A stretch of 64,000 nucleotides of DNA from Ensifer adhaerens (GTDB lineage Bacteria > Pseudomonadota > Alphaproteobacteria > Rhizobiales > Rhizobiaceae), in NCBI RefSeq assembly GCF_001270265.1, contig NZ_LGAP01000016.1, forward strand, positions 62,001-126,000, written 5' to 3'. Below, piece by piece: positions 8,033 to 18,140 of the stretch. The notes below the pieces were generated by a model. It was not told where the DNA came from. It made no database searches and saw nothing but the letters and a program-made list of their open reading frames with translations. The first letter of the stretch is position 1. Each line of letters begins with the position of its first letter. Made by a program: the position numbers and the translations under genes.

Positions 8033-9868
8033 ATGACGACGACCCCGATCATCTACTCCCAGGCACTGATGCTGCTCGGCGGCGCCGTGCTTGCGGCACC
8101 GTTGTTCAAGCGTCTCGGGCTCGGCACGATCCTCGGCTATCTCGCGGCTGGCATCCTGATCGGCCCGGTTGCCCAGAGGATCACCGAAGGCGAAGAGATC
8201 CTGCACGTTTCCGAACTCGGCGTCGTCTTCCTGCTCTTCATCATCGGGCTGGAACTGAAGCCTTCGCGGCTCTGGCAGATGCGGCGCGACATCTTTGGCC
8301 TCGGCACGGCGCAGGTCATGCTCACCGGGGTGATCCTCTCCTATGTGATTGCCTTCACCGGCCTGCTTGACCACGCCGGCAGCATCGTTGCCGGCTTCGG
8401 CCTGGCGCTGTCTTCCACGGCGTTTGCCATGCAGATCCTCGACGAAGGCAACGACCGCAACACGCGCTTCGGTCAGCGCGCCTTCTCGATCCTGTTGCTG
8501 CAGGATCTGGCGATCGTACCCCTGCTTGCCCTGATCCCGCTCTTGGCTGCGCAGATGCCGGAGGATACGACGACACCGCTCGAAGACTTCGCAATCGCGA
8601 TCACGGCGGTCGCCATTCTTGTCGCCGCCGGCCGCTATCTGCTCAACCCGCTGTTCCAGATCATCGCCCGTACCGGCGCGCGCGACGTGATGATTGCAGC
8701 CGCTCTTCTGGTGGTCATGGGCGCGGCAACGCTGATGCAACTGGCTGGCCTTTCCATGGCCATGGGCGCCTTTCTCGCCGGCGTGCTTCTGGCCGAATCC
8801 TCCTACCGCCATGAACTCGAGGCCGATATCGAGCCGTTTCGCGGTATTCTTCAGGCGCTGTTCTTCATGGCGGTTGGCCTGTCGCTGCAGCTCGACGTCA
8901 TCATCGACAAGTACCTGGTGATCCTCATTGCCGTGCCGCTGCTGATGCTGGTGAAAAGCTTCGTGCTCTACTGGCTCTGCCGGTTGGCGCGCTCGCATCA
9001 CAACGACGCGGTGCGCATCAGCCTGCTCCTGCCGCAGGGCGGCGAATTCGGCTTCGTGCTGTTTACCGCCGCGGCGGCAGCCAGCGTTTTCTCGCAGGGC
9101 AGCGCCTCGCTGCTCGTTGCCATCGTTACGCTCTCGATGGCGCTGACCCCGATCGCCTCCATGCTCGCGCCGCGGCTGATGCGCGAACAGGACGAGATGG
9201 CCGACGAGATGGAGGAGGATTTCGAAGGTGCGGACGCCGACGTGCTGATGATCGGTTTTTCGCGCTTCGGCCAGATCGCCGCGCAGATCCTGCTTGCCGG
9301 CGGTCGCGACGTGACGATCATCGACCACTCGGCCGCCCGCGTTCGCCAGGCAGCGACCTTCGGCTTCCGGATCTACTTCGGCGACGGCAATCGGCTCGAC
9401 GTGCTGCGCGCCGCCGGCATCGAGCGGGCAAAGCTCATCGCCATCTGCACACAGAAGAAGGAAACCACCGACCGGATCGTCGATCTGGTCCAGGCCGAGT
9501 ATCCGGACGCCCGTATCTTCGCCCGCTCCTACGACCGGCTGCATACGCTCGAGCTGAGAGCAAAGGGCGTCGATTACGAACTGCGCGAAACCTTCGAGTC
9601 CGGCCTGCTGTTCGGCCGAAAGACGCTGGAGGCACTTGGGGTCGGCGACGACGAGGCGATTGCCATCATGGACGATATCCGCAAGCGCGACGAGGCGCGC
9701 CTGGTGCTGCAGGAGGCGGAGGGCATCACCGCCGGCCGCGACATGCTGCATTCGCAGCCCGTGCGTCCCGAGCCGCTGGTCAAGCCCAAGCGCGACGTCG
9801 ACCATTCCTCGGAAACGGGCGAAAGCATCCTGCCGGGGTTGCCGGCCGATGTGCGGGAAAGTGCCTAA
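8033..9868 (+). CDS. CPA2-family monovalent cation:proton antiporter (KefB/KefC-like)
   Basis: The protein has 611 residues. The first 380 or so carry about 12 hydrophobic segments of the Na+/H+ exchanger fold, with GLELKPSRLW and the QDLAIVPLL motif typical of the Kef/CPA2 group. A cytoplasmic RCK_N (TrkA-N) domain follows (about 400-520; VLMIGFSRFGQIAAQIL, the Rossmann motif with Ser in place of the usual Gly), then a disordered acidic tail. It probably exchanges K+ for H+ and is gated by a nucleotide or glutathione adduct at the RCK domain. It is monocistronic and convergent with the patatin gene. Confidence 0.88.
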   Translation: MTTTPIIYSQALMLLGGAVLAAPLFKRLGLGTILGYLAAGILIGPVAQRITEGEEILHVSELGVVFLLFIIGLELKPSRLWQMRRDIFGLGTAQVMLTGVILSYVIAFTGLLDHAGSIVAGFGLALSSTAFAMQILDEGNDRNTRFGQRAFSILLLQDLAIVPLLALIPLLAAQMPEDTTTPLEDFAIAITAVAILVAAGRYLLNPLFQIIARTGARDVMIAAALLVVMGAATLMQLAGLSMAMGAFLAGVLLAESSYRHELEADIEPFRGILQALFFMAVGLSLQLDVIIDKYLVILIAVPLLMLVKSFVLYWLCRLARSHHNDAVRISLLLPQGGEFGFVLFTAAAAASVFSQGSASLLVAIVTLSMALTPIASMLAPRLMREQDEMADEMEEDFEGADADVLMIGFSRFGQIAAQILLAGGRDVTIIDHSAARVRQAATFGFRIYFGDGNRLDVLRAAGIERAKLIAICTQKKETTDRIVDLVQAEYPDARIFARSYDRLHTLELRAKGVDYELRETFESGLLFGRKTLEALGVGDDEAIAIMDDIRKRDEARLVLQEAEGITAGRDMLHSQPVRPEPLVKPKRDVDHSSETGESILPGLPADVRESA

Positions 9869-9892
9869 GGATCTCCGCGCCGGCCAATGACC

Positions 9893-10777
9893 TCATCTTG
9901 AGATGCTGGCCGCCCTCATTCGCTCTTCCAGCGTCCGCTTGAATTGATCCTTGATGACGGCGGTCGCCGCCAGGACTTCCTTTGCACGCAGGAAATCCAT
10001 GACCCGGTAACGGCCGACGTCGGGCCGCAGCAGGATATCCGGCGCACCTTCCTTCAGTTTCATGGCGATGATCGACTGCATCATCAACTGGCTGGCGCCG
10101 AACAGGCTGTCGATGCGGCTGGGGATCGTCTTGCCGTCGCCGTCCGGGCCGCCGACAACGTCGACGGCGACAACGATCTCGGCAAGTCCGCGCAGATGAT
10201 CGAAGGGAATGGGATTGTAGATGCCGCCATCGATCATCACCCGTCCTGCGATCTTCACCGGCACGAAGACCGCAGGCAGAGCCGCCGATGCGGCCAGCGC
10301 CTTTTGCAGATCGCCTGTCTCGCAGACATGTTCCGTCTGGCCGTAATAGTCGGTGACGACAACCTTGAGCGGGATATCCAGTTCTGAAAACGTCGCGGGG
10401 ATGGCTTCGGGCAAAAACGCCTTCAACACGCGTTCGACATTGAACTGCCCGAAACGAAAGCCGTTGGTCACAGCCTCCGACCAGCTTGCCGGCCGCAACT
10501 GCCATAAGCGATTGACGACTTCGCGGCGATGACCGACCGTCGCAAGCGTGTGCTCTCGAATTTCCGCACCGCTGAGGCCCGCCGCCATGCCGGCACCCAT
10601 GATGGCGCCGATCGACGAACCGGCGATCACGACCGGGCGAATGCCCAACTCGTCAAAGGCCTCGATGACATGGATATGGGCAAGCCCACGGGCGCCGCCG
10701 CCGCCGAGCGCCAGCGCGATAGACGGCCCGCTCGCACTTGGCGGCGACATATCCGCGGTGGAAACGCCCTGCTTCAT
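9893..10777 (-). CDS. Patatin-like phospholipase family protein
   Basis: The protein has 294 residues and the full patatin catalytic set: the oxyanion-hole motif GGGGARG (about 25-31), the nucleophile elbow GSSIG (Ser55) and the DGG motif with Asp183. This Ser-Asp dyad hydrolyses acyl-ester bonds of lipids. No signal peptide is visible, so the protein is likely cytoplasmic or peripheral. It resembles RssA/YchK-type bacterial patatins rather than secreted ExoU-type toxins. Confidence 0.88.
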   Translation of the reverse strand: MKQGVSTADMSPPSASGPSIALALGGGGARGLAHIHVIEAFDELGIRPVVIAGSSIGAIMGAGMAAGLSGAEIREHTLATVGHRREVVNRLWQLRPASWSEAVTNGFRFGQFNVERVLKAFLPEAIPATFSELDIPLKVVVTDYYGQTEHVCETGDLQKALAASAALPAVFVPVKIAGRVMIDGGIYNPIPFDHLRGLAEIVVAVDVVGGPDGDGKTIPSRIDSLFGASQLMMQSIIAMKLKEGAPDILLRPDVGRYRVMDFLRAKEVLAATAVIKDQFKRTLEERMRAASISR

Positions 10778-10836
10778 CGACCTGCACCCCAGTTCAATCG
10801 GCAGTCTAGCTTTGCAAGCGAATCAAAAGTGTGACG

Positions 10837-11397
10837 TCAGACGCCGCGGAACCGGTAGAAATGCATGCGCGTGTCGCCGAATACCCGGACGTCCAGCCGC
10901 TCGAAAACGGCGGTCGGCGCCGGCTGAACGTCTGCACGCTCCTCCAGCACGACAAGCGCATTCGGAACCAGCCAATTGCCGAGAGCCGCCGATTCCAGCG
11001 CCTTCTCCCCCAATCCCTTTGCATAGGGTGGGTCGGCGAAGACCAGGTGGAACGGCTCCATCGTGCCGACGGAACCGAGGCTGGTGGCGTCCCGGCGGAA
11101 GACCTTGGCACGGCCCTGAAGACCGAATGCCTCGATATTGTTCTGCAGGAGGCCCCGCCCCTCGACGCCCTGCTCGACGAAGAGTGCCTGGCGGCACCCC
11201 CGCGACAGTGCCTCGAGGCCCACGGCCCCGGTGCCGGCAAAGAGATCCAGCACGCGGGTGCCATCGAGAGCCTCCGGATAGGAATGGCTCAGGATGTTGA
11301 ACAGGCTTTCGCGCGTCCGATCGGTGGTCGGGCGGATATCATTCGACTTGGGCGTGGCCAGACTGCGGCCACGGAACTCTCCGCCGACGATGCGCAC
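10837..11397 (-). CDS. rsmD: 16S rRNA (guanine(966)-N(2))-methyltransferase
   Basis: The protein has 186 residues. It begins MRIVGGEFRGR with a GTG start codon (11395-11397), has the AdoMet-binding motif DLFAGTGAVGLEALSRG (51-67) and the catalytic DPPY (122-125). RsmD methylates G966 in 16S rRNA during 30S assembly. It starts 7 bp after the rluB-like stop codon on the same strand, so the two RNA-modification genes very likely form one operon. Confidence 0.92.
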   Translation of the reverse strand: MRIVGGEFRGRSLATPKSNDIRPTTDRTRESLFNILSHSYPEALDGTRVLDLFAGTGAVGLEALSRGCRQALFVEQGVEGRGLLQNNIEAFGLQGRAKVFRRDATSLGSVGTMEPFHLVFADPPYAKGLGEKALESAALGNWLVPNALVVLEERADVQPAPTAVFERLDVRVFGDTRMHFYRFRGV

Positions 11398-11403
11398 GGC
11401 CGC

Positions 11404-13395
11404 TTAGTTTCCTCTGCCGCGCGGCTTGCCGCCGGCCGGACGTCCGCCGCCACCAGGACGGCCGCCACCTCCGGGCTTTCCACCGCCGCCAGCTGGTTTT
11501 CCACCACCGGGCCTGCCGCCACGCGGAGCGCCTGAACGTTCACCAAACGATTTGCCGCCGGACGGCTTGCCGCCGAAGGACTTGCCGCGGGGCTTGTCGC
11601 CAAACGGGCGGTCACCGCCTTCGCGGCGTGGCGGACGATCGCCCTCGGCGCGTGGGGCTCTCGGCTTGTCGGAATAGCTGCGTGGACCGCCTTCGGCGCG
11701 GGCGGGCCGATCACCACGCGGGCGGTCGCCATCTTCGCGACGCGCAGGCCTATCGCCTTCGGCGCGCGGGAACCGCGGCTTGTCGGAATAACTGCGCGGG
11801 CCGCCCTCTGAGCGCGCCGACCGATCGCCACCTTCGCGGCGCGGGGGACGATCACCGTGGTCACGCGACCTGCGGTCGCCGGCATCGCCCGACTTGCGCC
11901 GGCCGAAGCCGCCATCACGGCCTTCATCCTTGCCGCGACGCGCGGGTTCGCTGGCGCTGATCCATTCGCCCTCTTCATCCCGACGCTTGACCGGTGCGGC
12001 TGAAGCCGGACGGTCGAAGTCCCTGGGTGCGCCGCCCTTGCGGTCCGGATCGAACTTGCCCGATGACTTCGTCGCAAAACCATCCTTGGTGCGGCCGTAA
12101 CGCTTGGTCTTCGGAGCGCCTTCGGGGCGCTCGCGGCGCGCTGGCTTCGCCGTGGCATCGCCTTCAGCGGATTTCGACTTCTTCTCGGCCAGCGGACGGG
12201 CGCCCGGCGCCATCCAGACATTGGCCGTACGGGCGCGCTGCGCCGGCGTACGCTTCGGCCGGTCCTCGAACTTGGCGTCGCCGCGGTCTTCGCGCGGGCC
12301 GCCCTTGCCACGGGGACCTTCCTTGCCGCGGCCACTGTCGCGGCGATCGTCACGACGGGTGTCGAGGCGGGAAAGCGCACGCTCGCGCTTGTCTTCCGGC
12401 TTTTCCCAGCGGCTGGCGCGTTCGGGCTTGCGCGTGTCGGAGGCTTCGCCTTCCGGCGCTTCGTTTGCGACGGTTGCCGACTGATCGTTGTAGAGCGGCG
12501 CGTCGAAGTTCGCCTTGGCGTCTTCGATCAGACGCGGTCCAAGCTGGTCGCGCAGCGTCCGGCCGCGGATTTCCTGCACGTGGCCTTCCGGCAATTCGCC
12601 GAGCTGGAACGGGCCGTAGGAGATGCGGATGAGGCGGTTGACGTCGAGGCCGAGCGCGCCGAGCACGTTCTTGATCTCGCGGTTCTTGCCTTCGCGCAGA
12701 CCCATCGTGATCCAGACGTTCGACCCCTGCACACGGTCGAGCGTCGCTTCGATGCCGCCGTAGAGCACGCCGTCAACGGCGATGCCTTCCTTCAGCTTGT
12801 CCAATTCGTCCTGGTCGATTTCGCCATGGGCACGCACGCGGTAACGGCGCAGCCAGCCCGTTGACGGGAGTTCGAGCACGCGGGCAAGGCCGCCGTCATT
12901 GGTCAGCAGCAGCAGGCCTTCGGTGTTGATGTCGAGGCGGCCGATCGAAAGAACGCGTGGCAGCTCGCCCGGCAAGTTGTCAAAAACCGTCGGGCGGCCT
13001 TCCGGGTCGGCATTGGTTGTCACCAGTCCGGCCGGCTTGTGATAGAGCCACAGGCGTGTGCGCTCGATGCCACGGATCGGGTTTCCGTCGACTTCGATGT
13101 CGTCGGCGAGCGTCGCGTTGACAACAGGCGTATCGAGGATGACACCGTTGAGCTTGACCCGGCCTTCCATGATCATGCGCTCGATATCGCGGCGTGAAGC
13201 AACGCCGGCGCGCGCCAGGATCTTGGAGATGCGCTGCGGTTCGTCGGCGCTTGCGGCGGCGGGCTTCGGGCCTGCCTTGGGCGGCCGCGAGGCACCGGCC
13301 TGAGGCGCTGTCGCCTTCTTGCCAGCGAAATGAGGTTTCTTGTCCCGGCCGGCGGGCTTGCCGCCAGGCCGCATGGGCTTGTCTTTGGATGTCAT
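11404..13395 (-). CDS. Pseudouridine synthase (RluB/RsuA family) with a long disordered tail
   Basis: The protein has 663 residues, about twice the usual RluB length. A lysine/proline-rich leader (1-50) precedes an S4 RNA-binding domain (about 53-100) and the RsuA-type catalytic domain with GRLDINTEGLLLLTNDG (catalytic Asp155). From about residue 300 to the end the chain is low-complexity: many R/K/D/G repeats with near-identical SYSDKPRxPRAEGDRP blocks, then an RGG/GGGK-rich end. The core should make a pseudouridine in 23S rRNA near the peptidyl transferase centre; the tail probably binds RNA. Rhizobial RluB proteins often carry such tails, but the length differs among strains. Confidence 0.88.
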   Translation of the reverse strand: MTSKDKPMRPGGKPAGRDKKPHFAGKKATAPQAGASRPPKAGPKPAAASADEPQRISKILARAGVASRRDIERMIMEGRVKLNGVILDTPVVNATLADDIEVDGNPIRGIERTRLWLYHKPAGLVTTNADPEGRPTVFDNLPGELPRVLSIGRLDINTEGLLLLTNDGGLARVLELPSTGWLRRYRVRAHGEIDQDELDKLKEGIAVDGVLYGGIEATLDRVQGSNVWITMGLREGKNREIKNVLGALGLDVNRLIRISYGPFQLGELPEGHVQEIRGRTLRDQLGPRLIEDAKANFDAPLYNDQSATVANEAPEGEASDTRKPERASRWEKPEDKRERALSRLDTRRDDRRDSGRGKEGPRGKGGPREDRGDAKFEDRPKRTPAQRARTANVWMAPGARPLAEKKSKSAEGDATAKPARRERPEGAPKTKRYGRTKDGFATKSSGKFDPDRKGGAPRDFDRPASAAPVKRRDEEGEWISASEPARRGKDEGRDGGFGRRKSGDAGDRRSRDHGDRPPRREGGDRSARSEGGPRSYSDKPRFPRAEGDRPARREDGDRPRGDRPARAEGGPRSYSDKPRAPRAEGDRPPRREGGDRPFGDKPRGKSFGGKPSGGKSFGERSGAPRGGRPGGGKPAGGGGKPGGGGRPGGGGRPAGGKPRGRGN

Positions 13396-13468
13396 TTGTG
13401 TTGCCTGCCTTTTGCGGCTGTCCTATCAGGTCGGAGCCCGTGGGTTAAGAGAAATTATTGTTTGAGCG

Positions 13469-13918
13469 ATGACTGATACGACACGCTTCATGGATGCGGC
13501 CCTCGAAGAGGCCAAAAAAGCGGGCCAACGCGGCGAAGTGCCGATCGGCGCCGTCATCGTTTTCGATGGCGAAATCATCGCGCGCGCCGGAAACCGTACC
13601 CGCGAACTCAACGATATCACCGCTCATGCCGAGGTCGTTGCAATCCGCGAAGCTTCCATGGTGCTCAACGACGAAAGGCTGACGGGCGCCGATCTCTATG
13701 TCACCCTGGAGCCATGCACCATGTGCGCGGCGGCAATCTCCTTTGCCCGCATCCGTCGCCTCTATTACGGCGCCGAAGACCCCAAGGGCGGCGCGGTCGA
13801 CAGCGGCGTGCGCTTTTACGGTTCGCCGACATGCCACCACGTGCCCGATGTCTATTCCGGGCTTGCCGAGCGTGAAGCCGCGGACATTCTCAGGGATTTC
13901 TTTGCCGATAAGCGGTGA
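13469..13918 (+). CDS. tadA: tRNA-specific adenosine deaminase
   Basis: The protein has 149 residues and the zinc-dependent cytidine deaminase fold: HAEV (His53, catalytic Glu55) and PCTMC (Cys83, Cys86). TadA converts A34 to inosine in tRNA-Arg(ACG). It is divergent from the rluB-rsmD pair and convergent with the GNAT gene. The residue pattern RGEVPIGAVIV and DPKGGAVDSG is characteristic of TadA rather than of guanine or cytidine deaminases. Confidence 0.93.
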   Translation: MTDTTRFMDAALEEAKKAGQRGEVPIGAVIVFDGEIIARAGNRTRELNDITAHAEVVAIREASMVLNDERLTGADLYVTLEPCTMCAAAISFARIRRLYYGAEDPKGGAVDSGVRFYGSPTCHHVPDVYSGLAEREAADILRDFFADKR

Positions 13919-13939
13919 GACGCCGATTATGCCGTGGCT

Positions 13940-14419
13940 TCAGCCGGCGGCAAAGGTCTCCAGTGCCGCGCCCGCAAGCCGGTAGCGCGTCCACTCCGAC
14001 ATCGGCTCGGCGCCGACTGCCTCGTAAACGCGGATTGCCGGCTCGTTCCAATCGAGAACGCTCCACTCGAAACGGCCACAACCTTCCTCGACGGCGATCT
14101 TGGCGAGATGCTTCAGCAGCATCTTGCCGGCGCCGGAGCCGCGGCAATCCGGAGTGACATAGAGGTCTTCGAGATAAAGCCCCTTGCGCGCCTGCCAGGT
14201 GGAGTAGTTGTAGAACCACATGGCGAAACCGGCCGGCTTTCCGTCCTTCTCGCAGATCACCGCGCGGGTGAGCGCGCCCGGGCCAAAAAGCGAAGCCTGC
14301 AACTGCTCGACGGTCGCCTCGACTTCGTCGGGGGCCTTCTCGTAGATGGCAAGTTCAGTGATGAAGCGCAGGATGGTTTCCGCGTCTTCCGGTCGCGCGT
14401 CGCGAATGCTGATCGTCAT
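13940..14419 (-). CDS. GNAT family N-acetyltransferase
   Basis: The protein has 159 residues with the GNAT fold. Motif A (acetyl-CoA pyrophosphate-binding) is DCRGSGAGKMLLKHLAKIA near residues 95-113, preceded by LYLEDLYVTP. The pattern LYLEDLYV is typical of the spermidine/diamine acetyltransferase-like subgroup, but the substrate is not determined. The ATG lies four bases from the lipoprotein stop codon upstream on the same strand, so translation is probably coupled. Confidence 0.82.
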   Translation of the reverse strand: MTISIRDARPEDAETILRFITELAIYEKAPDEVEATVEQLQASLFGPGALTRAVICEKDGKPAGFAMWFYNYSTWQARKGLYLEDLYVTPDCRGSGAGKMLLKHLAKIAVEEGCGRFEWSVLDWNEPAIRVYEAVGAEPMSEWTRYRLAGAALETFAAG

Positions 14420-14422
14420 GAT

Positions 14423-15043
14423 TTAGAAGGGCCAGTACCACTTGCTGCCGGAATTCTTGACCTGCGCTTCCTTCTTGCGGCGGCGCTCCTTGACCTTCTC
14501 CGGTTCCCCCAGGTCAGCCTCGGAACCTTCCGGCAGGCGGCGGTATTCGAGCGGCGGGTCGCTCAGGAAGCGGCGCTTATCGGCGTAGGCGCCCATCTCG
14601 ATCTTGCGCGCTTCGCGATAGGCTTGCTGCTGCTCCTTGGCCGAAAGCCGGCGACCATTGGCGCTGGCCTTTGCAAGCGGCGAGACGTAGTTCGGGTTGT
14701 TCTTGTTGGCGTCGGCTTCTTCGCGCAGGCGATTGCGTGCTTCTTCCGGGGACTCGACCCACTCCGGATTCGCTTCGCGGCTGGCGAGCGACTTCTGCGG
14801 CTCCACGAGGGCGGTCTGCTGGCCGGACGGCGGCAGCACCAGGCCGGGGCGCGGCTGGTACTTGACCGGATCACGCTTCTGCGGAGCAATGCTCACAGCG
14901 CTTCCGAGGTCGTCCATCAACTGTTCGCCGGCCGTTTTGTCGGTGCCGTAGGTCGGGCCGCCGATGCAGCCGGAAAGCACCAGGCCGCTCGTCAAAATGG
15001 CGGCAACGCTAGCAAACAGTCGCAACTCTCGCGTCATTTCCAT
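14423..15043 (-). CDS. Putative lipoprotein
   Basis: The protein has 206 residues with a lipoprotein signal: basic n-region (MEMTRELR), hydrophobic core and lipobox LVLSGC with Cys26 as the lipidated residue. The mature part is hydrophilic and rich in charge and Pro, with a lysine/arginine-rich segment near the end (KERRRKKEAQ) and a C-terminal KWYWPF. It sits between ileS and the GNAT gene on the same strand. I do not recognise a functional domain. It probably lies in the periplasm, anchored to the outer or inner membrane. Confidence 0.78.
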   Translation of the reverse strand: MEMTRELRLFASVAAILTSGLVLSGCIGGPTYGTDKTAGEQLMDDLGSAVSIAPQKRDPVKYQPRPGLVLPPSGQQTALVEPQKSLASREANPEWVESPEEARNRLREEADANKNNPNYVSPLAKASANGRRLSAKEQQQAYREARKIEMGAYADKRRFLSDPPLEYRRLPEGSEADLGEPEKVKERRRKKEAQVKNSGSKWYWPF

Positions 15044-15126
15044 GAGATTCCTTCTAGCCGGCCACCGTCACGTGCGCGGCCACTCAGCGCCCATGGCGGA
15101 GAAATCCGCCAAATTTCGGGCAGGTT

Positions 15127-15164
15127 TTACCGGATGAATGCGGTAAGCGCAATTCATCCGGTAA
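15127..15164. repeat. Perfect inverted repeat downstream of ileS
   Basis: Perfect 13-bp arms (TTACCGGATGAAT at 15127-15139 and its complement at 15152-15164) flank a 12-nt loop, 9 bp past the ileS stop. No T-run follows on either strand, so it is a weak candidate for a Rho-independent terminator; it could stabilise the mRNA 3' end or be a degenerate repeat element. Confidence 0.45.
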
Positions 15165-15172
15165 ATGATCCC

Positions 15173-18082
15173 TTAAGCCTTGAAGCCAAGTTCCCGCAGT
15201 GCGGCGGCATCACGGGCAGACACCTCAGGGTAGAGAGCGTCCGAACCGACGTCGGTCGTGATCCGCCAGGAGCGGGCGCACTTGCGGCCAACAGCGCCCT
15301 TCGGCAAGACGCTGACCTTGGCGACCTCAGGCAGACGGAAGGCGTCGGCCGGGCCTTCGCCCGCCTCGACAGTGATCGACGAGGTGATGCAGATCTCGGC
15401 GAAGTCTTCGCCTTCGAGCGCCTTCAACAGCTCCGGATCGGCGATGTAGACAACAGGAGCCGCCTCCAGCGACGAACCGATACGCTTCTCGCGACGCTCG
15501 ATTTCGAGCGCGCCGGTCACGACCGTGCGCACCGCGCGGATCTTTTCCCACTTCGCCTCAAGCGCGTCGTTCTTCCATTCCGCCGGGATTGCCGGGAACT
15601 GCTCGAGATGGACCGAGACCGCATCGGGCTTGCGCGACAGCCAGGCCTCTTCGCAGGTGAAGGGCAGCATCGGCGCAAGCCACAGCACCAGGCAATCGAA
15701 CAGCTTGCGGATCACGGCAAGCGCCGACCGGCGACGAAGGCTCGACGGTGCGTCGCAATAGAGCGCATCCTTGCGCACGTCGAAATAGAAGGCGGAGAGT
15801 TCGACGTTCGAGAAATCGATCAGCGCGCGCGCGATCCTCTTGAAGTCGAACGCGTCATAGCCTTCGCGAACGACCTGATCGAGCTCGGCCAGGCGATGCA
15901 GCATCAGCTTTTCCAGCTCGGGCAGTTCGGCGTAGGCGACCTCCTCGCCCTTGTCGTGCGCCAGCGTGCCCAGCATCCAGCGGATGGTGTTGCGCAGCTT
16001 GCGATAGGCGTCGATGTTGGTCTGGATGATCGTCTTGCCGAGACGCTGATCTTCCCAATAGTCCGTGGTCATCACCCAGAGGCGCAGGATGTCGGCGCCG
16101 GCATCCTTCATCACTTCCTGCGGCGTGACGGTGTTGCCCTTGGACTTCGACATCTTCTCGCCCTTCTCATCCATGGTGAAGCCATGGGTGACAACGGCGT
16201 TGTAGGGCGCACGGCCGCGCGTCGCGCAGGATTCAAGCAGCGACGAGTGGAACCAGCCGCGATGCTGGTCGGAGCCTTCGAGGTAGACGTCGGCCGGCCA
16301 CTTCAGGTCCGGACGGTCTTCGAGCGTGAAGGTATGGGTCGAGCCCGAATCGAACCAGACGTCGAGAATGTCCATGACCTGGTGCCACTTCTCGTGGTCG
16401 TGGTCGTTGCCGAGGAAGCGGTCCTTGGCACCGTCGGCAAACCAGGCATCGGCGCCTTCCTGCTCGAAGGCTTCGAGAATGCGGGCATTGACGGCTTCGT
16501 CGACGAGGATCTCGCCCTGGTCGTCGGCAAAGATCGCGATCGGCACGCCCCAGGCGCGCTGGCGCGAGAGCACCCAGTCCGGGCGTCCCTCGATCATCGC
16601 ACGCAGGCGGTTCTGGCCGGCACCCGGCACGAAGCGGGTGTCGTCGATCGCCGACAGGGCGCGCGAGCGCAGCGTCGTGCCGTCGCCGAAGCCCTTGTCC
16701 ATGTAGACGAACCATTGCGGCGTGTTGCGGAAGATCACCGGCTTCTTGGAACGCCAGGAATGCGGATAGGAGTGCTTCAGGCGGCCGCGCGCAAACAGCG
16801 CGTGGCGGCCGATGAGCGCCTTGATGACGCGATCGTTGGCGTCACCCTTCTTGCCCTTGTCGTCGAGCACGCGTCCTGCACCACCCTCGGCGTCCGGGCC
16901 GAAGCCATGGGCGTCGGCGGTGAAATAGCCGGCGTCGTCGACGGTGAATGGGATCGCCGACGAGATGCCACGAGCTTCAAGCGCGCGGGCATTGTCCATC
17001 CAGGCGTCAAAGTCCTCGCGGCCGTGGCTGGGCGCCGTGTGCACGAAGCCGGTGCCGGCGTCGTCGGTCACATGGTCGCCGTCGAGCAGCGGCACCTTGA
17101 AGGCGTAACCGCCACCAAGGCCGTGCAACGGATGGGCGCAGGTAAGGGCCGCCAGTTCAGCGCCTTCGATATCGCGGACGAAATTGAAGGTGAGCTTGGC
17201 CTTGGCGGCGGACTCGTCTGCAAGACGCTTGGCGAAGATCAGCTTTTCGCCCGGCTGCGGGCCGAAGTCGTTCTCAGCGGTTGCAACCTCATAGAGGCCA
17301 TAGGCATAACGCGAGGAGAAGGCGATCGCGCGGTTGCCGGGGATGGTCCAGGGCGTCGTCGTCCAGATCACCACGAAGGTCCCGGCAAGGCTGTCCGGAC
17401 CTTCGGTGACCGGGAACTTCACCCAGATCATGTCGCTTTCGACGTCGGCATATTCGACTTCGGCTTCGGCCAGCGCCGTGCGCTCGACGACCGACCACAT
17501 CACCGGCTTGGAGCCGCGATAGAGCTGGCCCATCTTGGCGATCTTCATCAGCTCGCCGGCGATGCGGGCTTCGGCGTGGAAGTTCATCGTAGTGTAGGGA
17601 TTGTCGAAGTCGCCCTCGATGCCGAGGCGCTTGAACTCTTCCGCCTGGATCTGGATCCAGTCGGAGGCGAAGTCACGGCATTCCTTGCGGAATTCGTTGA
17701 CCGGAACCTCGTCCTTGTTCTGGCCCTTCTCGCGGTACTTCTCCTCGATCTTCCACTCGATCGGCAGACCGTGGCAATCCCAGCCCGGCACATAGTTAGC
17801 GTCGAAACCACGCATCTGGAACGAGCGGTTGATGACGTCCTTGAGGATCTTGTTCAGCGCATGACCGATATGGATGTTGCCGTTGGCATAGGGAGGGCCG
17901 TCATGCAGCACGAATTTTTCGCGGCCGGCGGCCGAGGCGCGCAGCTTCTTGTAGAGGCCCATCTTCTGCCAGCGGGCAACCGTTTCCGGCTCCTTCTGCG
18001 GCAGGCCGGCGCGCATCGGAAACTCCGTCTGCGGCAGGTAGAGGGTGGAGGAATAGTCGATCTTCTCAGCGGTATCTGTCAT
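15173..18082 (-). CDS. ileS: Isoleucyl-tRNA synthetase
   Basis: This class I aminoacyl-tRNA synthetase charges tRNA-Ile in the cytoplasm. The 969-residue protein has the HIGH motif (71-74, within [15 protein letters not shown]) and KMSKS (643-647), with the CP1 editing domain between them. I start at the ATG at 18082 ([12 protein letters not shown]); upstream ATG codons at 18097 and 18115 are in frame but less conserved in character. The C-terminal zinc-finger region found in the E. coli enzyme is degenerate: KCARSW and PEVSARD replace the two CxxC pairs. The lipoprotein and GNAT genes follow on the same strand. Confidence 0.96.
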   Translation of the reverse strand: MTDTAEKIDYSSTLYLPQTEFPMRAGLPQKEPETVARWQKMGLYKKLRASAAGREKFVLHDGPPYANGNIHIGHALNKILKDVINRSFQMRGFDANYVPGWDCHGLPIEWKIEEKYREKGQNKDEVPVNEFRKECRDFASDWIQIQAEEFKRLGIEGDFDNPYTTMNFHAEARIAGELMKIAKMGQLYRGSKPVMWSVVERTALAEAEVEYADVESDMIWVKFPVTEGPDSLAGTFVVIWTTTPWTIPGNRAIAFSSRYAYGLYEVATAENDFGPQPGEKLIFAKRLADESAAKAKLTFNFVRDIEGAELAALTCAHPLHGLGGGYAFKVPLLDGDHVTDDAGTGFVHTAPSHGREDFDAWMDNARALEARGISSAIPFTVDDAGYFTADAHGFGPDAEGGAGRVLDDKGKKGDANDRVIKALIGRHALFARGRLKHSYPHSWRSKKPVIFRNTPQWFVYMDKGFGDGTTLRSRALSAIDDTRFVPGAGQNRLRAMIEGRPDWVLSRQRAWGVPIAIFADDQGEILVDEAVNARILEAFEQEGADAWFADGAKDRFLGNDHDHEKWHQVMDILDVWFDSGSTHTFTLEDRPDLKWPADVYLEGSDQHRGWFHSSLLESCATRGRAPYNAVVTHGFTMDEKGEKMSKSKGNTVTPQEVMKDAGADILRLWVMTTDYWEDQRLGKTIIQTNIDAYRKLRNTIRWMLGTLAHDKGEEVAYAELPELEKLMLHRLAELDQVVREGYDAFDFKRIARALIDFSNVELSAFYFDVRKDALYCDAPSSLRRRSALAVIRKLFDCLVLWLAPMLPFTCEEAWLSRKPDAVSVHLEQFPAIPAEWKNDALEAKWEKIRAVRTVVTGALEIERREKRIGSSLEAAPVVYIADPELLKALEGEDFAEICITSSITVEAGEGPADAFRLPEVAKVSVLPKGAVGRKCARSWRITTDVGSDALYPEVSARDAAALRELGFKA

Positions 18083-18140
18083 GGTCTTTGCAATCATCTT
18101 TTCCGCGCGGATCAACGCGCATGCGAAAGGGTGGTATCTG

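Noticed and set aside
7910..9805. Open frame of 631 codons antisense to the Kef antiporter
   Set aside because: Composition is dominated by His/Asp/Arg/Gln, as expected from the complement of a membrane protein in GC-rich DNA; no domain and no ribosome site.
11289..12380. Open frame of 363 codons on the minus strand overlapping rluB in another frame
   Set aside because: It is an Ala/Arg/Ser-rich translation of the rluB repeat tail, where repeated DNA keeps other frames open.
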